Shown here: in pieces, positions 16,383-26,277 of the stretch
Position numbering within the stretch: position 1 is the first letter of the stretch
How the letters are laid out: each line of letters begins with the position of its first letter
From: Desulfovibrio sp.
GTDB lineage: Bacteria > Desulfobacterota > Desulfovibrionia > Desulfovibrionales > Desulfovibrionaceae
DNA: 64,000 nt
Assembly: GCF_034006445.1 (NCBI RefSeq)
Contig: NZ_JAVESS010000002.1
Coordinates: forward strand, 419,623-483,622
Direction of reading: 5' to 3'
Translations under genes and position numbers: made by a program
The notes under the pieces: generated by a model
Databases searched by the model: none
Told to the model about the DNA's origin: nothing
What the model saw: only the letters and a program-made list of their open reading frames with translations

Positions 16383-18581
16383 ATGAAAAAAGTAATAGAA
16401 GTCTGCCCGTACTGCGCTTCGGGCTGCAAGATCAACCTGCTGGTTGAAAATGGCAAGGTTGTGGGCGCCGAAGGCGCCAACGGCCTGACCAACCAGGGGG
16501 CTCTGTGTCTTAAGGGTCTGTATGGCTGGGACTTTATCAACGACACAAAAATCCTTACCCCAAGGGTCAAGAACCCCATGATCCGCCGCAAGCGCGGCGG
16601 CGATTTTGAGGCCGTCTCGTGGGATACGGCCATCGACTACGCCGCATCGCGCCTCACGGCCATCAAAAATGACTTTGGCCCCGATTCCATCATGGTATCC
16701 GGGTCCTCGCGTTCCACCGGCAACGAAACCAACTACATAATGCAAAAATTCGCCCGCGCGGCTCTCGGCACCAATAATGTCGACTGCTGCGCGCGGGTCT
16801 GACACGGCCCATCGGTTGCAGGTCTGCAACAATCCGTCGGCAATGGCGCAATGAGCAACTCCATTGTGGAGATTGAAGATACCAAATGCATATTCATCTT
16901 TGGCTGGAATCCGGCAGATTCCCATCCAATCATCGCCCGCAGGGTGGTGAAAGCCAAGGAAAAAGGGGCGACCATCATTGTCTGTGACCCGCGCAAGATT
17001 GAAACTGCGCGCATCGCCGACCTGCATGTGCCCCTGAAAAACGGTTCCAATGTGGCCTTCGTCAATGCCCTGATGCACGTCATCATCCATGAGGGTCTGG
17101 CCGACACGGAGTTCATAGAAAAGCACACCACGGGTTTTGAAGAACTCAAGGCCATTGTGGACAACTATGCTCCCGAAACGGTTACGGAAGTAACGGGCAT
17201 AGACGCGGAAACCATTCGCAAGACCGCCCGCATGTATGCCACTGCCCCCGATGGGGCAGGCATATACTGGGGCATGGGCGTATGCCAGTTCTATCAGGGC
17301 GTGGAAACCGTGCGGGCACTGACCTCCATGGCTCTGATTACCGGCAACCTGGGCAAACCCCACACCGGCGTTGCGCCGGTGCGCGGGCAAAACAACGTGC
17401 AGGGCGCCTGCGACATGGGCGCGCTGCCCAACGTGTTTGTGGGTTACCAGAGTGTGCTCGACCCAGCCATGCGCGAGAAATTCGCCAAGGCCTGGGGCGT
17501 TCCTGTCGAGCGCATGTCGCCAAAGGTTGGCCATTACCTGAGCGAAGTCGCCTCAAGCGCTGCCTCAGGCAGGCTCAAGGCCTTCTACTGCATGGGTGAA
17601 GACCCCTTGCAGACAGAACCTGACCTTCCCGGCGTGCGCAGTGGTTTCAGCAAGCTTGACCTGCTCATCGTGCAGGACTGCTTTATGACCAAGACCGCAG
17701 CCGTGGCCGACGTGATCTTTCCTACGACCACGTGGGGCGAACACGAAGGCGTGTATTCGGCTGCCGACCGTGGTTTCCAGCGCTTCTACAAGGCTGTGGA
17801 ACCGAAGGGCGATGTAAAGGTGGATTGGGACATCATCTGCCGCTTGTCCACGGCCATGGGCTATCCCATGCGCTACAACAACACCAAGGAGATCTGGGAC
17901 GAACTGATCTCGCTTTCGCCCAAGTATGCGGAAGCGACCTATGAAAAACTCGATGCAGACGGCGGGCTTGGCTACATTCAGTGGCCTTGCACCAAGGATG
18001 CCCCCAACGGCACCCAGGTGCTTTATGCCCAGCCTGACGGCAGCATCAAGTTTGAAACCCCCGACGGTCTGGGACACCTGTTTACGGTGGACTGGGTTTC
18101 GCCGGTGGAAAAAACCAGCTCCGAGTTCCCGCTGGTGCTCTCTACCGTGCGCGAAGTGGGCCACTACTCCTGCCGCTCCATGACTGGCAACTGCAAGGCT
18201 CTGGCGGCACTGGCGGACGAACCCGGCTTTGTGCAGATGAACGACAAGGATGCGGAAGCCCTCGGCATCCGCGACCATGAACTTGTATGGGTGCAGTCGC
18301 ACCACTCCAAGGTCATCACCCGGGCGCAGGTCAGCCCACGCACCAACCAGGGCGCGGTGTACATGACCTACCAGTGGTGGGTCGGCGCATGCAACGAATT
18401 GGTGGGCGAGGTGCTAAGCCCCATCACCAAGACGCCGGAATACAAGTATGTGCCTGTCCGTGTTGAAAAAATAGAGGATCAAACCTGGGCCGAAAGCTAT
18501 GTTGTGCAGGTGTATAGCGAACTGAAGCAGCGCCTGCGCAAAGAAAAGGCCGACGGTTCAGTCCAGAAAGTCCCTGCCTGA
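16383..18581 (+). CDS. fdhF: Formate dehydrogenase H, selenocysteine-containing
   Basis: The 732-residue molybdopterin enzyme oxidises formate to CO2 in the cytoplasm and feeds the hydrogenase. The N-terminus has the 4Fe-4S motif CPYCASGC with a fourth Cys in NQGALCLKG. The in-frame TGA at 16800-16802 is read as selenocysteine: the context CCARV-Sec-HGPSVAGLQQSVGNGAM is that of FdhF, and the frame stays open on both sides. Length is close to the E. coli enzyme. A standard gene caller would split it at 16802. It is followed by fdhD-like and moeA genes for its maturation and cofactor. Confidence 0.95.
16800..16840 (+). promoter_or_regulatory. UGA Sec codon and SECIS hairpin in fdhF
   Basis: Just 3' of the TGA, arms GTTGC (16815-16819) and GCAAC (16826-16830) enclose the loop AGGTCT. 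The GGTCU apical loop and its distance from UGA match the bacterial fdhF SECIS bound by SelB. Confidence 0.9.
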
Positions 18582-18650
18582 TTGATATAACCCTCAGCAA
18601 TCCCCCGTGCGGATGCGCCCATGCCACATCCGCGCGGGGGAACCATACTC

Positions 18651-19364
18651 ATGAAGCAGCCCATTGTTCCTTCCATAAGCGTTGACCGCACCATCACCCG
18701 CATCGGGGCATCGGGCCGCCGCGAGGTTGTAGACGTGCTGCTGCGCGAAGAACGCTACGAACTTGTCTGCAATGGCTCTGCCGTGGCCGAGATGCACTGT
18801 ATGCCAAGCTTGCTGCGCGAACTGGCCGTGGGGCGGCTGCGCACCCTTGGCCTTTTGCATGAAATTTCAGCCTTGCAGTCGCTTGATGTGGACGAAAAAA
18901 ACTGCGTCATTGAGGCTTCGGTGGCGGCATGTTCTGCGCCTGCCGCCGGAGCCTCCGGCGATGTGCGCCTTGCCCCGGCGCAGGTGCATGCCCTGCAACA
19001 GGCTTTCAACGATCGCTGCGACCTTTTTCGCTCCACTGGCGCAGCCCATAGCTGCGCTCTGGCCACACCCGACAGCCTGCTGCTTTTCTGCGAAGACATC
19101 GCCCGCCACAATGCGCTGGACAAGGTCATAGGGGCCATGCTGCTGCAGGGCCTGGCCCCGGACGGCAAAATACTCATCTTCAGCGGTCGGCTCGCCTCGG
19201 ACATGCTTTCAAAGGTCGTGGCCTGCGGGGTAAAGCTGCTCATCGCTCCGGGCGCACCCTCGCTCACATCCGTGAACATGGCCGAAGCCTGCGGCATTAC
19301 CCTGCTGGGCTTTGTGCGCCGCGACAACATCAATATTTACACGTGCCCGCAAAGGATATGCTGA
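18651..19364 (+). CDS. fdhD: FdhD-like formate dehydrogenase accessory protein, lacking the CxxC loop
   Basis: FdhD passes sulfur to the molybdenum cofactor of formate dehydrogenase. The 237-residue product keeps the C-terminal family core (LLFCEDIARHNALDKVIGA, GRLASDMLSKVVACGV, APGAPSLTSVNMAEACGITLLGFVRR). Where FdhD normally has a CGxCG-type sulfur-transfer loop, this protein reads VAACSAPAAGASGD, with only one Cys. Another Cys is in STGAAHSCAL, where TGGxHxAA is usual. It is also shorter than the E. coli protein. It may use a different Cys or have lost sulfurtransferase activity. ATG 18651 follows a GGGGGAA element. Confidence 0.8.
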   Translation: MKQPIVPSISVDRTITRIGASGRREVVDVLLREERYELVCNGSAVAEMHCMPSLLRELAVGRLRTLGLLHEISALQSLDVDEKNCVIEASVAACSAPAAGASGDVRLAPAQVHALQQAFNDRCDLFRSTGAAHSCALATPDSLLLFCEDIARHNALDKVIGAMLLQGLAPDGKILIFSGRLASDMLSKVVACGVKLLIAPGAPSLTSVNMAEACGITLLGFVRRDNINIYTCPQRIC

Positions 19365-19365
19365 A

Positions 19366-20652
19366 ATGAGCCAAACCCGGCAACTTGTTACGTCGAGCGG
19401 GCATGCCCGACTTGCCGTCTTTGCGCCAGAGCGGGAAAGTCTGCCGCTGGAAGAAGCCCTTGATCTGCTTTTGCGGCACGCGCCCACGGTGACCGCGTCG
19501 GAAGAAGTCCCCCTTTTTGACGCCGATGGCCGCATATGTTTTGCCCATGTGCGCGCCGACTTGCCCCAACCTCCTTACGATCGGGTTCAGGTGGATGGCT
19601 ATGCCCTGCGCAGTGCCGACATTACCGACGCCTCGCCGGAACGCCCCGTCATGCTGCTGGTGACCCAGCACCTCTATGCCGGGGACGCGCCGGGCCTCCC
19701 TCTTGAACCCGGTCAGGCGGCACGGGTCACCACCGGCGCTGTGCTGCCGCAGGGCGCAGACTGCGTCGTGTGGCAGGAGGACACCCTGGCCGACAGCCAG
19801 ACCGTGGTTATTTCACGCAGCCTGGCCGCCCTGCGCAACTGCCGCATGTGTGGGCAGGACATGGAAGCTGGCAGCCTGCTTGCCGAAAGCGGCGACGTGC
19901 TGCACAGCGGCACGCTCAGCCTGCTGGCTGGTCAGGGGCATGCCCATGTGCGCGTTTTTTGCCGCCCCAGGGTCAGCCTGCTGGCAACAGGCAGCGAACT
20001 TGTTCTGCCCGGCGCGCCGCTGCCGCAGGGCGGCATTTACAATATCAGCAGCACCCTGCTGGGTCTGCGCCTGCGCAAAATGGGCGCGCGCATCGTGCAT
20101 ATGGCGACAAAGGGCGACGACCGGCGGGAACTGCAGGCATATCTGGCAGAAATGCTGGCCGGGAGCGACCTTGTGATCACCACCGGCGGCGCCTCGGTGG
20201 GGCCAAGAGATCTTGTGCCCGCCATAGCCGCAGAGCTTGCGGCGCAACAGGGCGGCAGCCTGCTGTTTCAGGGTTTGCGCCTCAAGCCTGGCTCCATGAC
20301 GCTGGGCGCGGCCCTGCCGCAAACACTGCTGCTGGGGCTTTCGGGTAATCCTGTGGCGGCAGCCGCCACCTTTGGACTGCTGGCTGTTCCGGTACTGAAA
20401 AAAATCAGCGGGGCGACACGCTTTGCGCCGGTGCGGCAAAAGGCCGTGGCCCGCAACGATTTTGGCTCGTTCCGCAAGGACGAACGGCGCATCGTGCTGG
20501 CGCGCCTTGAGGGCAAGGACGTGTACTTTGCCAGAGACGCCCGGCGCATGGGCCAACCGGCCCTGTGCGACGACTGCAACTGCTTTGTGGATATTCCCGC
20601 TGGCAGCAATCCGGTGCGCAAAGGCATGGAGGTAGACATCATTCTGCCCTGA
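19366..20652 (+). CDS. moeA: Molybdopterin molybdenumtransferase MoeA
   Basis: The 428-residue enzyme inserts molybdate or tungstate into adenylated molybdopterin. The N-terminal signature DRVQVDGYALRSAD, the GAVLPQGADCVVWQED stretch, the MogA-like core with TGSEL and TTGGASVGPRD, and the C-terminal GLSGNPVAA are all visible. The start at 19366 overlaps no gene and lies one base after the fdhD stop. Its position after fdhF suggests that it supplies cofactor for that enzyme. Confidence 0.92.
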   Translation: MSQTRQLVTSSGHARLAVFAPERESLPLEEALDLLLRHAPTVTASEEVPLFDADGRICFAHVRADLPQPPYDRVQVDGYALRSADITDASPERPVMLLVTQHLYAGDAPGLPLEPGQAARVTTGAVLPQGADCVVWQEDTLADSQTVVISRSLAALRNCRMCGQDMEAGSLLAESGDVLHSGTLSLLAGQGHAHVRVFCRPRVSLLATGSELVLPGAPLPQGGIYNISSTLLGLRLRKMGARIVHMATKGDDRRELQAYLAEMLAGSDLVITTGGASVGPRDLVPAIAAELAAQQGGSLLFQGLRLKPGSMTLGAALPQTLLLGLSGNPVAAAATFGLLAVPVLKKISGATRFAPVRQKAVARNDFGSFRKDERRIVLARLEGKDVYFARDARRMGQPALCDDCNCFVDIPAGSNPVRKGMEVDIILP

Positions 20653-20731
20653 TCCTCGTGTGGCCTGATCCGCACAGGCGCTGTCTGTAGACAGAGATAA
20701 AATCATGCCCTATGTTGCATGGAGGAATGTT

Positions 20732-22948
20732 GTGGTTACTCCGCCCCCAATCCCCCCCGGGCGCACGCCTCCAGCCGGGTTCTTTACAGCCACCACCACT
20801 GAAATGGTAAAAAACACAGCCATTGTCTGGCAGGAAGCCCTGCTCGCCGCCAGCCGCATACTGCCACTGCAAAAAGACATTCCCAGCCTTTTGCGCATGC
20901 TGAAGCACTGCTGTGATTCACTCATGGCCTTCCAGCGCATCCACATCGTCGTTGCAGCCCCCATGCAGGAAAGAGCGCGGCTCTTTATGCTTGATGAAAG
21001 CGCTGGCCGCTCTGCCCTTTCAGAAGAAGACCTGATTCCCCAAAAGGGTCAGCGTGAATTCTGGAGCCAGACCGAAGTGGCCTGCCTTGATGCAGAGCAG
21101 TTGCAGCGCGATTTTCCCGCCATTGCAAATCTTGACCAGTACCGTAATGCCAGCGGCTGTCTTTTTGTACCCGTTTCCACGCTGGGTGGCTCCCACTGCG
21201 TCATGGATTTTCTCAAAACAGACGGCAGCGTTTTCAGCCCTGATTCGCTTGTTTTTTTCAGGGTGCTGGCCGGGGTGGTCACGGCTTCCGTAACAGCCAT
21301 TATCAACATGGAAAGCGTGCGCCTGGAAACAGAAAACCTGCGCCGCGAGCGGGATCATTTCAGCATTCTTGTGGACGTGACCAACACTGCCATCGGCACA
21401 CTTGAAATGAATGACATGGTGGAAGTGGTCGCCAGCGAGATTCGGCGATTTTTTGGCATACGCGACTTTGCCCTGCTGCTGCGCGAAGCCGACGACATGT
21501 TTTCCTTCCACTGCGCGCGGCTGCCGCTGTCCGAGGCATCCCCCACAGCGCCAGCAGGAACGTTTCCGCTGTCGGGAAGCCTGTTCAACCGCTGCAACGA
21601 CATCGACGAACCGCTGCTGGTGCGGCAGGGCGACATTGCAAAACTTTCGCGCAAAGACCCGGCCTCGGATTTCATTCTTGGCAACGGCAACCAGGCTGCG
21701 GGGCTTTTTCCCCTGTATTTTGGGCAGTACTGCCTTGGGGCCATGTTGCTTGCGCACAGCCACCCCGATGTTTTTACCAGCGAATCTGTCAGCCTGCTGG
21801 CCCAGATAGCCTCGCGCGTGGCTATTGCCGTGCGCAACGCCCTCGACTACACCACGGTTACTGTCCAAAAAAATCATCTTGCCCAAGAAAACCTGTATCT
21901 TTCAGAGCAGATACTGCACCAGTCGGATCCTGGGGTCATCATTGGGCAAAGCCCTGCCATACTACGCGTGTTGCAACAAGTGGACATGGTGGCCGCCAGC
22001 GACAGCACCGTGCTGCTGCTGGGTGAAACCGGTACAGGCAAGGAACTTTTCGCCCAGGCTATCCACAACCGCAGCCCGCGCAAATCCAAACGCATGGTCA
22101 AGATGAACTGCGCCGCAGTTCCTGCCGGCCTTCTGGAAAGTGAGCTTTTCGGCCACGAAAAAGGCGCTTTTACTGGCGCGACCGCGCAACGCAAGGGCCG
22201 CTTTGAACTGGCCCAAGGCAGCACCCTGATGCTGGATGAAGTGGGGGATATTCCGCTGGAATTGCAGCCCAAATTGCTGCGCGTGCTGCAATCGCGCGAA
22301 ATTGAACGCCTTGGTGGTCATAAAATCATACCCGTGGATGTGCGCCTGGTGGCGGCCACCAACAGAAACCTTCAGGAAATGGTGCTCGACGGCACCTTCA
22401 GGGACGACCTGTTCTATCGCCTTAATGTTTTTCCTATCGCCATTCCGCCGCTGCGCGAGCGTCGCGAGGACATTCCTCTGCTGGCCAAGCACTTTACCCA
22501 GCAGATGGCGCGGCAAATGAAAAAGAACATCACAAATATTCCCTCAGCTGCTCTGCGCTGGCTTTGCGAACAGCCGTGGCCCGGCAACGTGCGCGAACTG
22601 GCCAATGTTATCGAGCGCGCCGTGATTCTCTCCAGTGGCCCCAACCTGAATATCTGCCCGCTGGAAGTTCCCGCGCCTGTTGCAGCGCATTTTCAGCGCA
22701 GGCACGAGTCTTCTGCTCAGGCTGCGCCCGCGCATCCCATCCGCCCTGCCCATACGGATACCCACCACCAGCCCGGCGAGACCAACAGCGAGCGCGACCG
22801 GATTGTGGCCGCCATTCTGGCCTGTAACGGCGTCATGGCTGGTTCGCGAGGGGTGGCGGCCATGCTTGGCCTCAAACGCACAACCCTGCTCTCGCGCATG
22901 CAACGCATGGGTATTGATATCAAGGACGTGCTGGAAACGCGCGGGTAA
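20732..22948 (+). CDS. fhlA: Sigma-54-dependent activator, FhlA-like
   Basis: The 738-residue regulator has an N-terminal half with GAF-like regions, as in formate-sensing FhlA, then an AAA+ domain with Walker A GETGTGKE, the sigma-54 contact loop GAFTGA and the arginine-finger region, and a C-terminal Fis-type helix-turn-helix (RGVAAMLGLKRTTLLSRMQRMG). It very likely acts on the three sigma-54 promoters at 2807, 3889 and 15699. GTG 20732 is chosen because GGAGGA lies five bases ahead; an in-frame ATG at 20705 is possible. Formate as the ligand is inferred. Confidence 0.88.
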   Translation: MVTPPPIPPGRTPPAGFFTATTTEMVKNTAIVWQEALLAASRILPLQKDIPSLLRMLKHCCDSLMAFQRIHIVVAAPMQERARLFMLDESAGRSALSEEDLIPQKGQREFWSQTEVACLDAEQLQRDFPAIANLDQYRNASGCLFVPVSTLGGSHCVMDFLKTDGSVFSPDSLVFFRVLAGVVTASVTAIINMESVRLETENLRRERDHFSILVDVTNTAIGTLEMNDMVEVVASEIRRFFGIRDFALLLREADDMFSFHCARLPLSEASPTAPAGTFPLSGSLFNRCNDIDEPLLVRQGDIAKLSRKDPASDFILGNGNQAAGLFPLYFGQYCLGAMLLAHSHPDVFTSESVSLLAQIASRVAIAVRNALDYTTVTVQKNHLAQENLYLSEQILHQSDPGVIIGQSPAILRVLQQVDMVAASDSTVLLLGETGTGKELFAQAIHNRSPRKSKRMVKMNCAAVPAGLLESELFGHEKGAFTGATAQRKGRFELAQGSTLMLDEVGDIPLELQPKLLRVLQSREIERLGGHKIIPVDVRLVAATNRNLQEMVLDGTFRDDLFYRLNVFPIAIPPLRERREDIPLLAKHFTQQMARQMKKNITNIPSAALRWLCEQPWPGNVRELANVIERAVILSSGPNLNICPLEVPAPVAAHFQRRHESSAQAAPAHPIRPAHTDTHHQPGETNSERDRIVAAILACNGVMAGSRGVAAMLGLKRTTLLSRMQRMGIDIKDVLETRG

Positions 22949-23223
22949 ACGCAGCCAGTCTGACTCCGCATCGCCTAAACGATCCAACTATCTGGCATGC
23001 TTTTACAGCATGGGAACCTGCCTTCGGGAGAATCATATACTGCCCCCATTAACATGGCAGCCTTGTTAATGGGGGCAGTATATGACACAGACCCGGCTCC
23101 CACCGGGCATGAAGGGCACAAGCCGCAACTGGTACGGGTTGCCGTGCCAAGCAAACCGGACTTTTGGGGTGGTAATGTCTGATAGGAGGCTCACAACCAT
23201 TTAGCCCCGCTTTTGTGTTATTA
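22949..23223. other. Gap after fhlA
   Basis: Apart from the long palindrome no gene, RNA or promoter is evident. The 3' part is unremarkable. Confidence 0.4.
23033..23085. repeat. Near-perfect long palindrome after fhlA
   Basis: Arms of 22 bases (23033-23054 and 23064-23085) are exact reverse complements and enclose the loop TGGCAGCCT. The stem includes CTGCCCCCATTAACA. No T-run follows, so it is not a standard terminator. It might block read-through in both directions, be a recombination relic or be a protein site. Confidence 0.8.
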
Positions 23224-23493
23224 TCAGCACACCTCGTCCGGCTTGGGATACGGCTCTATGGGCAACCTTAAACGGCGTCGCCAGTCAGCCTTTAGAAACC
23301 TCACATAGCGGAACTGCCGCAGCGTATGTAGGGCCGCACGGTGAAGGTTATTGCGCAGATATGCCCCACGTTGGAGCGCCCCAAGCACTGCGGCGCTGGC
23401 GGATAGCGTGCGGTCAAGCTCCGCGCCGTCAACGGCAAAGGACGCCTCAACGCCCGGCGCATTAACATCATACGCGACAGGCGGCAGCAGCAC
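23224..23493 (-). CDS. Small hypothetical protein, possible phage-tail relic
   Basis: A GTG at 23493 opens an 89-residue frame starting LLPPVAYDVNAPGVEASF. This opening resembles the first residues of Mu-like tail proteins of the gp48/DUF2313 kind, but the second half (RQFRYVRFLKADWRRRL) does not continue that family, so it may be a remnant of a deletion. No other phage gene is near. The call is weak. Confidence 0.25.
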   Translation of the reverse strand: MLLPPVAYDVNAPGVEASFAVDGAELDRTLSASAAVLGALQRGAYLRNNLHRAALHTLRQFRYVRFLKADWRRRLRLPIEPYPKPDEVC

Positions 23494-23512
23494 TAACCTG
23501 GAGAGATGTATA

Positions 23513-23545
23513 AAGCCGCGCCCCTTTCGGGGACACGGCCTTTTT
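23513..23545. terminator. Hairpin with flanking T/A runs
   Basis: GCCGCGCCCC and GGGGACACGGC pair around TTTC and are followed by six T on the + strand and by A/T on the other side. It lies about 60 bp beyond the stop of the minus-strand TPR gene and can serve as its terminator. Confidence 0.6.
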
Positions 23546-23603
23546 TCATGCCGAAAGGCGCTGTATGCCAGCGGCCTCCGGGCCTTTTGCATGACTTCTG
23601 CAA

Positions 23604-25010
23604 TCAGCGTCTGGCAGCGGCCTGCGCGGCTTTTTCAAAGTCTTCCAGGCTGCCCTTGCCCAGCAGGCGAGCAAGACAGGAATACCGCTCCATTGCAGTA
23701 TTGCGGCCCTCACCCCGGGCGCGCTCCAGATCCTGCGCATACAGTTCCAGAGTTGCGGGCGAAAGGGTTTCCAGTTCGCAGCGCAGATAATTTTTAAAGG
23801 CCGCACTGCCGTCAGAGATGATGACATGCGGATATCTGGCAGAGGCCTCGCGCATGAAGGCGGCCTCGGCATCGGCGATTGCGTCCAGCAGGGGGCCGTC
23901 TTTCAGCGGCGGCAGGCGGTTATCCATGCGGGCGTATTTTTCAATCATGACATTGCGCCCCTCGGCTTCAGCATGGCGCAGGTCTTCCAGATACGAGGCA
24001 AGCGTGGCCCGGCTCAGGGGTTCGTGCGCCATGCGCCGCATGAGCCTGAAACTGTCGGGCCGCTGCTGGCACGAGGCGGGACCGCCCTCATTGGGCGTCG
24101 CCAGAAACATGACAAGCTCTCTTTCAATGATCTCGGCCAGCAAGGCCGCACGGTCATCCGGTTCAGCCTGGCAGATCTGCGCAGCTCCGGCCTGCTCCGC
24201 CAGGGCACGGCGACACAGATCAAGGTTTTTCCTGTAGCTTGCAACCTCCGAGCCAGTTCCCTTGCCAAGGCGGCCATAACAGGCCACAGCGGCTTCCAGC
24301 ATACTGACGGCCTCGTCCCACTGACCGGCAGAGGCCAGCGCCACGCCCAGGTTGCCCAGTGAAAAAGCCGTGTCTTCGTGATCGCCCAAAACGCTCTGCC
24401 GCAGGGCCACAGCCTGGCGGTGCAGGGCAATGCCCTGATCGGTCAGGCCGCGCTCCTCATAGAGGCGTCCAAGATTGTTCAGGCACGTTCCCAACTGCTG
24501 ATCGGGCACGCCTGATGCGCGGGCAAGTTCTTCCCAGATGCCCTTGGCCTGCAAAAGGATATCTTCGGCGGTATGCCAATCCTTTTTGCGGTAATACGCT
24601 GCGGAAAGATGCAAAAGCGCGCTGGCCACACGTGGAGACCGCTCGCCAAAGGCCGCTTTGCAGGCCCTGACGGCTTCCTGCCCCAAGGCCGCGCTTCCTT
24701 CCATATCACCCAATTCCAGCCGAAGGTGGGCCAGATTCTGCATGACGCCCAGCGTCAACGGAGAGGAAGGCCCGGCAGCAACACCAAGCAAGGCAAGGCT
24801 TTCTTCAAGGGCAGCCACAGCCTCGGCAGCCTGACGCTGTGCGAACAGGGCGCGCGCCAATCCTTCAAGAGCCATCGCCCGGCACAAGGGGGCGTTGTCG
24901 CAAGACCGCAGTAGGGTACGCAATTTGGCGGTGCAGTCTTCAGGGCGGCCCTGCGCCAGCAGATCCAGTGCGGCCTGCAACTCTTCATTCCAATGCCTGT
25001 TGCCATCCAT
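23604..25010 (-). CDS. TPR protein with DUF4125-like C-terminal domain
   Basis: The 468-residue protein has tetratricopeptide repeats over about residues 10-270 (e.g. LNNLGRLYEERGLTDQGIALHRQAVALR, the kinesin-light-chain type), which usually bind peptides or proteins. The remaining 190 residues contain EREL-MFLATPNEGGPASCQQRPDSFRLMR and the repeated ...LARAEGRN-A-E-Y pattern that I associate with DUF4125. Function is unknown. A strong AAGGAG precedes the ATG. The DUF4037-like gene upstream at 25342 is its likely partner. Confidence 0.7.
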   Translation of the reverse strand: MDGNRHWNEELQAALDLLAQGRPEDCTAKLRTLLRSCDNAPLCRAMALEGLARALFAQRQAAEAVAALEESLALLGVAAGPSSPLTLGVMQNLAHLRLELGDMEGSAALGQEAVRACKAAFGERSPRVASALLHLSAAYYRKKDWHTAEDILLQAKGIWEELARASGVPDQQLGTCLNNLGRLYEERGLTDQGIALHRQAVALRQSVLGDHEDTAFSLGNLGVALASAGQWDEAVSMLEAAVACYGRLGKGTGSEVASYRKNLDLCRRALAEQAGAAQICQAEPDDRAALLAEIIERELVMFLATPNEGGPASCQQRPDSFRLMRRMAHEPLSRATLASYLEDLRHAEAEGRNVMIEKYARMDNRLPPLKDGPLLDAIADAEAAFMREASARYPHVIISDGSAAFKNYLRCELETLSPATLELYAQDLERARGEGRNTAMERYSCLARLLGKGSLEDFEKAAQAAARR

Positions 25011-25341
25011 GCTTGTCTCCTTATACGGCCTTTTCAGGCTGAGAACTCCTGGCGGTGAAAAGCTTTCACCCTGCGACTAAAGGCATGGCCGTCAACCCCG
25101 GCCAGCTTCGTCAATCCAACCAGCCCATGCACTGCTCCGCAACGTCTGTAGATCAGAGGACCTTTGAACTGATTTACATTTCACTTTGACATTCTGCCGA
25201 AACTTCGCTTTTTCGGCAGAAGTTACGCCACGCTACGGCAAGCTGCACGCCCGTACAGCGCTGGAGCATTTGGACTTTTTCAAAGGTAACATGTTCCAGT
25301 TTGTCAGGACGGATCAAGCGGAAGTCTCGCTGCTGCCCTGC
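25011..25341. other. Intergenic region with degenerate palindromic repeat
   Basis: From about 25170 to 25310 there is a worn copy of the palindromic repeat family: the hairpin TTCTGCCGAAA/TTTCGGCAGAA is kept and the ends (TTTCACTTTG, GGAGCATTTGGAC) are recognisable. Otherwise no gene is seen. Confidence 0.5.
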
Positions 25342-26277
25342 CTATCCCTGCAACATGTCCATGCGCCGCAATTCAGGTTCCTGCACATGACGCATGAGCT
25401 GCGGTCCATGCGCCCAGAGCCAGTCGCCAGGATCCTGACTCAGTCCCTCGCTGCGCAAGTGACTGGCCACCTGGGCGCAAAGACTTTCCACCAAGCGGGC
25501 TGCTTCCATATTTTCACTGCCGCGCAGGGGCTGCGCGGCCAGGGCCGTCAGCACGCGCGCTGTTTCCGCGCCAAGCACGGGCAAAGAGGCCGCGAGGCGG
25601 CCTGCCCATTTATAAAATGGCATATACCGCCCGTTGCACAGATACGCCATGGAGAGCGCTGCCTCCGCAAAGCGGGCCGCGCACAGCATGGCGGCGAGTC
25701 CGTCCCCGCGCATAAGGCACCGGGGAAGATTGTATTGCCCCGCCTGCGCCATGACCATGCAGCGGGCCGCCATTTTTTTCAGCCGCACATCACGTGGGCA
25801 GCCCCCCTGCAACACCGTGCGCCACCGCGTGAACTCGCCTGCGTTGTCCTCGAACACCTCGCCGTTGGTGCAGGCCGCCAACTGGTATTCAGGGATGGCA
25901 AACCACTCCTGCCATGTGCCGGGAAGGTGCGTCAGGCCGGTGAAAAATCCGTAAAAATCCTCCAGAGCCAACGGCCCCACCCGGCCAATACGGCACTCGG
26001 GAGCAAGCCTGCTTTCAAACCCCTCAAAACGGTGGGGCAGCAAGGCCATGGTCGCCTCGATACGGGCTGTGTTGCGGCGCAGTTCTTCGCGGGGCAGCCA
26101 CAGGCAGAACGCGGGGCCGAAATCGTGATCGCGCGAAGCCTCGTCGTCGCAACCGAAGCATTCAGACCCTTCGCCCACAAGTCCTGCGGCGGCATTGGGC
26201 ATGACATCGGGCAGTTCCCGCCACAGGATGGGACGACAGACAGCATAGAAGGCTTTGGCCAGAGCAAGTCCCTGCAT
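25342..26277 (-). CDS. DUF4037-like protein (nucleotidyltransferase fold)
   Basis: The 311-residue protein has GLVGEGSECFGCDDEASRDHDFGPAFCLWL near residues 33-62, which reads as a nucleotidyltransferase-type active site (G-S followed by D-x-D). The C-terminal half is helical, with FYKWAGRLAASLPVLG, matching what I recall of DUF4037. No substrate can be proposed. It lies upstream of the TPR/DUF4125-like gene on the same strand, separated by about 330 bp. A GGAGAATAGCC leader supports the start. Confidence 0.6.
   Translation of the reverse strand: MQGLALAKAFYAVCRPILWRELPDVMPNAAAGLVGEGSECFGCDDEASRDHDFGPAFCLWLPREELRRNTARIEATMALLPHRFEGFESRLAPECRIGRVGPLALEDFYGFFTGLTHLPGTWQEWFAIPEYQLAACTNGEVFEDNAGEFTRWRTVLQGGCPRDVRLKKMAARCMVMAQAGQYNLPRCLMRGDGLAAMLCAARFAEAALSMAYLCNGRYMPFYKWAGRLAASLPVLGAETARVLTALAAQPLRGSENMEAARLVESLCAQVASHLRSEGLSQDPGDWLWAHGPQLMRHVQEPELRRMDMLQG

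Noticed and set aside
16383..16802. fdhF as a pseudogene or two separate genes broken by TGA
   Set aside because: The TGA sits exactly at the FdhF selenocysteine position, is followed by a fitting SECIS hairpin, and the frame continues for 592 codons with strong family resemblance.
22997..23182. Small ORF over the long palindrome after fhlA
   Set aside because: The translated text comes from the inverted repeat and lacks a ribosome-binding site.
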